DNA of 64,000 nucleotides from Tridacna crocea (lineage: Eukaryota; Mollusca; Bivalvia; Cardiida; Cardiidae). Both the position numbers and the translations under genes were made by a program. This document shows positions 30,301 to 39,300 of the stretch, piece by piece. Where the stretch lies: NCBI GenBank assembly GCA_943736015.1, contig OX031069.1:26479235-26543234 (forward strand), in the 5' to 3' direction. The notes under the pieces are model-generated. The model had not been told where the DNA came from. It made no database searches and was given only the letters and a program-made list of their open reading frames with translations. Each line of letters starts with the position of its first letter. Positions within the stretch are counted from its first letter, which is position 1.

Positions 30301-33300
30301 CAACAATGTTTTCAAATTGCCTTTTCCTCAAGGTCATTAAAACTTGCAACTGTGTGGTAAAGAGTTAATTTTCAAGTTCCAAGAAGAATTTTTGCTAAAT
30401 CAGTTAACTCTTTACCATACAATCCTGGCTCTTTAACAACCCTGAGAAAGACAGCTTTTGAAAACATTGTGGGAAAAGGAGAAAATGCTTTTAACCAGCA
30501 TTTTCTCCTTTTTGCACAATATTTCCTACCCTTCCCAAACCGAATTTCAATTTTTCGGTCACATTTTTTTGTCGTCTGCTAGTGCTTTCAATTTAGACAA
30601 ATCCAAAAATTTTGTCGTTTGGTAAAGAGTTAAAAACTGTAGTAAGAGAAGACACAAATATCTGTCGATGGATTGATGGACAGAAAGATGATTACACTCC
30701 AAAATACTCCTCTCACTTTGATTGTGGTGGGAGGGGGATTCGTAATTATAAAACATAATTATCATACCTCCGGATAAAGATTAAATCTTTTCAGAGTGTT
30801 GATAGTAAGTGGATACTCTGTCACATTGTCAAACATAATCTGGTTTAATCCCTCCATAAAGGTAGGCGACTCAATCATAGTCTTGTAGTAGGAAAAGTAG
30901 AGGCCCTGAAATTAATGATTACTGAAGCAATACCAGATAACCCTTTCCCAAACAAATGCAAGTTTTTATGTGTTTGCAGAACAACTCTTTTGAAATTGTG
31001 GGACAACAAGAAATTGCTCATTACAAGCAATTTCTCCTTTTCTCACAATATATTTTACCCTGTTCGAGAACTTTCTGCCATTCTATCAAATTCAACATTG
31101 TCGCCTGCAAACTCTTTCAAGTTGGAAAAGTTTAAAATTTGTCATTTGGAAAAGGGTTAACTCTATATACCAACTATCAACAGTTTTAAAAACTTTGAGG
31201 AAGGAAGCATTGGAAATTATCTTCTAAAAGAAGAAAAGCTGTTAATTCTTTACCAAAAGTCAAAACATTAGACTGGTCCAAATTAAAGGCACTTGCAGAC
31301 GACTACATAATCGTAACTAAAATACTGTTTTCCAGCAGGATAGAAAACATTGTCAGAAAAGGAGAAAATGTTGGTCATCAGGATTTTCTCCTTTCCTACA
31401 ATGTTTTCAAAAGGCTTCCATCTCGGGGTTGTAAAACCAGGGTGAAGGGTTAAATACCATTTTCTCTTTTAGTCTACTGTTAACATGACATGGATATCCC
31501 AAACAACCTTTCTGTAGCCAAATTGACCTTTATGTTATTTTCAAATTTTCCTGTCTGTTACTCTTAACTAAATGAAGATATTTTAGACTGCTCCAAACTG
31601 AAATCATTTGAAGATGACAGTTTTTTTACCCATTACCACACAATCCCTACTTTTGATGCCCCTGAGAAAAAAGCCTTTTGAAAACACTGTAGGAAAAGGA
31701 GAAAATGCTGGTAACCAGCACTTTCTCCTTTTCCCACAGTGTTTTCTAGAACAAATTTCAATTTTTCAGTCACCTTTATTTTGTCGTCTGCAAATGCTTT
31801 CAATTTGAACCAGTCTAAAATTTTGTCGTTTGGTAAAGAGTTAAATGTGACTCAAATAATATGATTTGTTTCCAAAACCTAAAAACATGATATGAAAAGG
31901 AAATGCTGCTTACCAGCGCTTTCTCCTATCCCACAATGTTTAGAAATGTCAATTTTCCCAGGGTAGTTAAAACTTGGGATTATGTGGAAGAGGGTTAACC
32001 CTTTGGCCACCACATAAACTCAATGGAAACTTCTGGTCTTGAATTTAGACCAAAGTATTTGCAACTATAAGGGTGATCCTCTTCAGGATTTTTCAGCTTA
32101 CTGTAGGAATGGAAGTGTACAGTGTTTGAGATTATAATTATGTCACTTGGGAGTCTGTACAGTGGCAAAATGTCACTTGATACTAGAAAATTGTGCTGAC
32201 AGTTTGGATCAAAAAATCAGACTGTATTTCATGAACCTTTCCCTTTTGAGGCAAATATTTCCCAATATTAACCACAAGCTGATGAAATAAATTGTATATT
32301 ATATTTCCTCTGATTATTTTGTCAACGAATGCCACTTTTAAAACTAGTGATCTCAAGTAAATTAACCAGCTAACCAATGTTTTCAAAAAAAGTACAGATA
32401 GTTCCAGATTTTCAGCAGGAGGAAAATATTCACTGTGATGGGGAAATAATAACCCTCCAGCTTAACTCATTACCAAACGACAAAGTTTTAGGTTTGTCCA
32501 AATGGAAGACATTTGCAGATGACAAAATAACAGTGACTGAAATTTCGAAAAAAAATTTTCGAAGGGTAGAAAACATTGTGGGAAAAGGAGAAAATGCTAG
32601 TTACAAGCATTTTTCCTTTCTCCACAATGTTTTCTAAAGGCTTCTTTCTCAGGGTCATCAAAGTAGGGATTGTGTGGTAATGGCTTAAATTACGACATTT
32701 CTTTATGAATGACATTTCTAAAAATAGACAATATGATATATATTCTTTTATTACCATTTCAGTTCGAAATGTGAGTTCCCTCTCCAACGTTGACAGATGT
32801 GAGAAATGCCGGTCTCTTTCAAACATATTGGCGACATGGTTCCTGTAGGGAGAGAAAAAGAAGCAATCAAAGTATTTACCATTAGGCTGCTTATCAGGAC
32901 TTGCTGACCTTTTGCGGACAGCGTAGATCAAGATCAGACTGCATAGAATGCATAGAATGTGCAGTCTGATCTTGGATCTACACTGTCCAATAAGGAGATG
33001 TTCTTCTTTTAAAACTTGCACTTGAAAGAGCATTTTTTTGGGGTTTTTACTGTTGGCTTGAAATTTTTCATTAACTCTTTCCCAACCAATCCCTGGTTTT
33101 TACGGGTCTAAAATAGTAGTCTTTTGAAAACATTGTGGGACAAGGAGAAAATGCTGGTAACCAGCATTATCTCCTTTTCCCACAATGTTTTCTACCCTGT
33201 CATAGACAGAAATCATCTTTGCAGCAATAGTTGAATTGTCGTCTCCAAATGCGTTTAATTTGGTCTAGTCCTAAAGTTTGTCGTTTGGGAAAGGGTTAAA

Positions 33301-36300
33301 TTTATTCAGCATGACAAGGGTTAAGCCGCTCTGAAACTGTCGTCTGTTACTGCTTTGAATTTGGACAAGAGTGTGAAGTTTTGTTGTCTGGTATAGATTT
33401 CATGTGGAGGATCAAACCACAAATGAACTTCTTTACAAAAATCAATTATTCATGATACATTTCCCACTGTAATCAGAACAGATGTCATTTTCTTTGTGCA
33501 ATCTTCAGCCCCATTAACCAATCAATAAAAGAAACTTATCTTGGATTTAGCCAATCTAATTCATATCTTTAACCCATTACCACATAATCCCTACTTATGA
33601 CGACCCTGAGAAAGAAACATTTAGAAAACAGCATTTTCTCCTTTTTCCCACAATCTTTTCAACCCTATATAAAACAAATTTCAAATTTTCAGTCACTCTT
33701 ATTTTATTGTCTGCAAATGCTTTGGATTTGGAAAAGGTTAAAATATGGTAATCAGTTAACTCATTACCACACCACAAAACTTTAGACTGGTCCGAATTGA
33801 AAGCATTTGCAGATGACAAAATAAAAGTGACTGAAAATTTGACGTTTGTGTTGTGAAAGGTAGAAAACATCGTGGGAAAAGGAGAAAATGCTGGTTACCA
33901 GCATTTTCTCCTTTTCCCACTATGTTTTCTAAAGGCTTCTTTCTCGGGGTCGTGAAAAGTAGGGATTGTGTGGTAATGGGTTAATTTATAGATATAGCAA
34001 CAGTTATTATGGCATCCTGTATCTTTGTAGAATGGACCGGTAGAATGGGGTAGACCGGTAGTGCAGTGGTAAAGAGCTGGACTATCAATCCTGAGGCCAG
34101 AGGTTCAATACCCTGCCTAACCAGGACCTTTCTGAGACACCTTGTGTTTCTCACCCAACTAGAGGTGAACTCGTTAGGAACTCAGAGTTGGCCTCATGTG
34201 TAACGGTGCTTTACTCTAGGCATGTCAACTCTTTACCACACAATTCCGACTTTTAATGACCCTGAGAAAGAAAGCTATTAAAAACATTGTGGGAAAAGGA
34301 GAAAATGCTGGTAACCAGCATTTTCTCCTTTTCCCATTATGTTTTCTACCCTATTTTATGCAAATTTCCTCGAATGAGTTGCTTTTAAATTGCCATTTTT
34401 AACTGCTTTAAATGGACAAGTCTACATTTTTCTCGTGTAGTAAAGGGTTAAAGAACTAAAGAGGTCTTTTCAAAGACTAAAGGAAATGCTGGCAGGGCAC
34501 TGTTTTGAATCCCGTTGTGGTATAGGCAGTGCGGTCTACCAGTGTCTGCAACATATACCTAAAGAGGACTACCTGGCTGCATTCCGGAAATTGGTAGATC
34601 GGTGTAAAATGTGTGTGGAGGCAGATGGGGCATATTTCGAAAGTCTTGGATAAATAAAATTTTGATATTTCAAGCGGTTTTAAAAAGACTGCCCTACTCT
34701 AAGAACTTAAAAAGTGTCCCTCGTAATTTCCAGAATTACAGTAAACCAAGCTGTGTATCAACGGTGTGCTTCCAAAACCTCGTAACTACAGCTTGTAACA
34801 AGCTGTAGTTACGAGGTTTTGGAAGCACACCGACGGTATGCACTCTGATCTTGGATCTATACAGTCTGCTTTCTTTGCAAAAATTTTAGGATAATATTCT
34901 TTTAAAACTTTCAGTGGATCCTAATTTCAACAAGAGATAGAGTGTATGTATACATTAGCCACTAGAAGATGTTTCACAAGCAACTGGCTACTTTTGATAG
35001 TCTTGCAGTAAACCATCTTAAACCCATTTCAAAACGGCAAAATTTTAGAAGTGTCCAAATCGAAAGCATTTGCAGACGATAAAATAAAAATCACTGAAAA
35101 TTTCAAATTTGTTTTGTGAAGGGTAGAAAACATTGTGGGAAAAGGAGAAAATGCTGGTTACAAGCATTTTCTCCTTTTCCCACAATAATTTCTAAAGGCT
35201 ACTTTCTCAGGGTTGTCAAAAGTAGGGCTTGTGTGGTAATGGGTTAACTCTTTACCAAACGACAAAATTTTAGACTGGTCCGAATTGAAAGCACTTGCAG
35301 ATGACAAAATAAACGCGAATTAAAAAACCAACTTTGTCTCCAGCAGGGTGGAAAACAATGTGGGAAAAGGAAAAATGCTGGCTAACCAGCACTTTCTCAT
35401 TTTCCCACAATGTTTTCAGAAGGCTTCTGCCTCAGGGTCATAAAATTCAGGATAGGTAATGGGGTTATCCCTGTTAAAGAAAGCTTCTGAAAACAGTGTG
35501 GGGAAGGAGAAAATGCTGGTTACTAGCATTTTCTTTTTCCCACAGTGTTTTCTATCTTTTCATGGACACACTTGATCATTGTGGACAAGTTAAAAATTTT
35601 GTTAAGCGGTAAAGATTTTTAAAGATTTGGGCACAATTTTTTAAATTTCATCTTTTACCAAGATGTTTATCTGTACTGCCTGGCATTTTGCCCTTTGCAT
35701 CTTTTCTTTTTTTGTCAAGTTGATTATTCCTATTTAAAAGAACATTTTGTAATTTATCTGTTGCACATTTGTATTAAGTCTTTACCAAACAACAAATTTT
35801 TTTTTAGACTGGATCAAATTGAAAGCATTTGCAGACAACAAAATTGATGCGACTCAAAATTTGAAATTCCTTCTAGGAAGGGTGGGAAACATTGTTGGAA
35901 AAGGAGAAAACATTTTAACATTGGTTACCAACATTTCTCCTTTTCCCACAATGTTTTCAAAAGGTTTTGTCCTTAGGGTCATGAAACCCAGGGTTTGCTT
36001 GGTAACCACACAATCCCTACTTTTAACAACCTTGAGAAAGAAGCCTTTAAAAAACATTGTGGGAAAAGGAGAAAATGCTAGTAACCAGAATGTTTTCTGC
36101 CCTTCACAAAACAATTTCAAATTTTCAATCACTTTTATTTTGTTGTCTGCAAATCCTTTCCATTTGGACAAGGCTAAAATTTTGTCGTTTGGTACTGAGT
36201 TAACCCATTACCAAATGACAATTATTTTAGACTGGTCCAAATTGAAAGCACTTGCAGACAACAAAATAAAAGTGACTGAAAATTTGAAATTTATTTGTGA

Positions 36301-39300
36301 AGGGTAGAAAACATTGTGGGAAAGGGAGAAAATGCTGGTCACCAGCATTTTCTCCTTTTCCCATAATGTTTTCTAAAGGCTTCTTCCTCAGGGGCGTCAA
36401 AAGTAGGGATTGTGTGGAAATGGGTTAAAGAATTGAATGTACAATATTGTACAACTTTAACCCTTTCCCAAATGACAAAATTTTAGACTGGTCCTAATTA
36501 CATATGTAAAAGCACTTGCAGGCGACAAAATAAATTGGGCTCAAAATTTCAAATTTGTTTTGTGAAGATTACAAAACATTTTTTTTCTCCTTTCCCAATA
36601 GTAATTTCTAAAGGTTTCTCTCTCAGGGTTGTCAAAAGTAGGGATTGAGTGGTAATTGTAGGGATTGTGTGGTAATGTTTTTTAATCCACATTTTTCTGG
36701 ATCATTAAAATGACAAAATCAAGCCTGAAATTTTATATTTAGAGATGCATCTCTTCTCATTAAATTTTTATCTCTTTAGACTTTCTTGAAAGACAAAATT
36801 TAAGGCTGATCCTGCATGGCAGCACTTACAGAAAACAACATGAAGGTGACTTAAAAATGAAATTTGTTTTAGGAAGCCTTCTGAAGGATTGAAAACATTG
36901 TGTGAAAACCAGAAAATGCTGGTTACCAGCATTTTCTCCTTTTCCCACAATGTTTCCAAAAGACTTTTTCTTCAGGGTTGTTAAAAGTTGTGGTTGTGTG
37001 GTAAAGGGTTAACCCATTACCACAGAATCCCTACTTTTGACGACCCTGAGAAAGGAAACCTATGAAAATATGGTAGCCAGCATTTTCACCTTTTCACACA
37101 ATGTTTCCTAAACTTTCCGAATCAATTTTCAATTTTGTCATCTGCAAATGCTTTCAATTTGGGTAAATCTAAAATTTTGTCATTTTGTAAAGAGTTATGT
37201 GTTTTTCAACCAGATTTTAATCCAATTCTTCCTTATCTAATAAAAGTATAATCATTCTCGTATCTTCAATGCAAAATGTAACCCTGGACCTGGGATTGTA
37301 TATAAAGGATCCCTGCCCTGGCTGCTGTGATGTTGCACAGATACGACAGACACCTTCAAAGCAATTGCACTCGTTGTTTCTTATCTTAACCCATTACCAC
37401 ACAATCCCAACTTTTGACAACCCTGAGAAAGAAGCCTTTAGAAAACAATGTGGGAGAAGGAGAAAATGCCGGTTACAAGCATTTTCTTCTTTTCTTACAA
37501 TGTTTTCTACCCTTCACAAAACAAATTTCAAACTTTCAGTAACTTTTATCTTGTCATCTGCATGCAGATACTTTGGATTTGGATAAGCCTACAGTATTGT
37601 TGTTTGGTAATGGGTTAAATGAGAACAAATCCCTTAACCCTTTACCAAACAATCCCTGGTTTTTACGACCTAGAGATAAGAGCCTTTTGAAAACATTGTG
37701 GGAAAAGGAGGAATGCTGGTTACTAGCACTTTTTCCTTTTCCTGCTTTTTTTTTTTACCCTGCTGGAAACAAATCTTATTTTTGAGTTTTGTTGTCTACA
37801 AAATGCCCTCAGTTTGGACCAGTGTAAAATTTGATTGTTTGTCACTTTTGAGTTTTGTTGTCTGCAAATGCTTTTAATTTGGACCAGTATAAAATTTTGT
37901 CATGTGGTTAAGAGTTAAGCTTTACTATCTCTTTCACAACATACGTTGATTATTTGTCAATATTTACAAAGCTGTGCTTTTCTACACACTTTCAAGTTTT
38001 AACCATATTTTTTCCTCTCTAGCTGTAGGGAGGCATCTTTAACTCATTACCAAACGACAAAATTTTAGGTCTGTCCAAATCGAAAGCATTTGCAGAAGAC
38101 AAAATAAAAGTGACTGAAAATTTGAAATTTGTTTTGTGAAGGGTAGAAAACATTGTGGGAAAAGGAGAAAATGCTGGTTACCAGCATTTTCTCCTTTTCC
38201 CACAATGTCTTCTAAAGGTTTCTTTTTCAGGGTTGTCTAAAGTAGGGATTGTGTGGTAAAGGGTTAAACTGCTAGACTGGACACTTTTAGGCAACTGTAA
38301 ACATTTTATTTTTGTGTTTACAAAATCCTTTTCTCTGAGAAAATATAACTGTGCCATATCAAACAGTGTAGATGAAGATAACCATATCAGTCAGACAGTG
38401 AGCATAGATCAAGATCAGAATGTACTAAATGTGATCTTAAATCTTCTTTGTTTGCAAATGGAATACCGTACATGGATTAATCTTTAATAGAAGCTTTTGC
38501 GGTATTACATTAAATATAAGGGTGAGACAGTTAAAATCATTTAGAACTGTTTCTACTTACTTGTGTGTCAACCCCACACCAATAGCTGAAAAAGAATAAT
38601 GATGTGGAAATAATGACGCTTTAACAGCTTACAAGATTACATGTCTTTTAATTGTCACAATTGTAGCACAAATCTTTACATTCAAGCATAGTTGAGAGAG
38701 GGTGAATCAAGTTTGATGCTTGCATCATCACATAAACTTAATCGTCATCAAAAATAGCGCACTGACACAGAAATAAGATGGGAGTGCTTTAAATAGATAG
38801 TGGCAAAGATATTGGGAGTTGAAGTAAGCTGGGGTATTTTCCGAATATGTGGTGCATGTCATACCTCTGTCCGTATTTACTCGGATTGACCCGACTCAAA
38901 TGATCAGGTTTGTATCAGAAATGATAGAAAAGACTGTGGAAAAAGCCAAGGGAGAAAATATTGGTTGCAAGTGTTTTATTCATTTCCAAGAATGTCTTAA
39001 TCCATTACCACACAATCCCTACTTTTGACGCCCCTGAGAAAGATGCCTTTTGAAAACACTGTGGGAAAAGGAGAAAATGCTGGTAACCAGCATTTTCTCC
39101 TTTTCCCACAGTGTTTTCTACCCTTCCCAGAACAAATTTCAATTTTTCAGTCACCTTTATTTTGTCGTCTGCAAATGCTTTCAATTTGGACTAGTCTAAA
39201 TTTTTCTCGTGTGGTAATGGGTTAAAAAGGTTTCTTTCTTGGGGATGTTAACATGGACTGACAGGAGCAAATCACTGACCGGGGCAAATCACTGACCGAG

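Noticed and set aside
32488..33033. 181-codon open frame on the minus strand
   Set aside because: It is DPY19L exon 3 read through into intron on one side and a palindromic repeat plus a MITE on the other; only 32755-32842 is coding.
35819..36307. 162-codon open frame on the plus strand
   Set aside because: It is translation across two adjacent TTAA-MITEs. The same peptide pieces ([28 protein letters not shown]) recur in dozens of short frames wherever a MITE lies.
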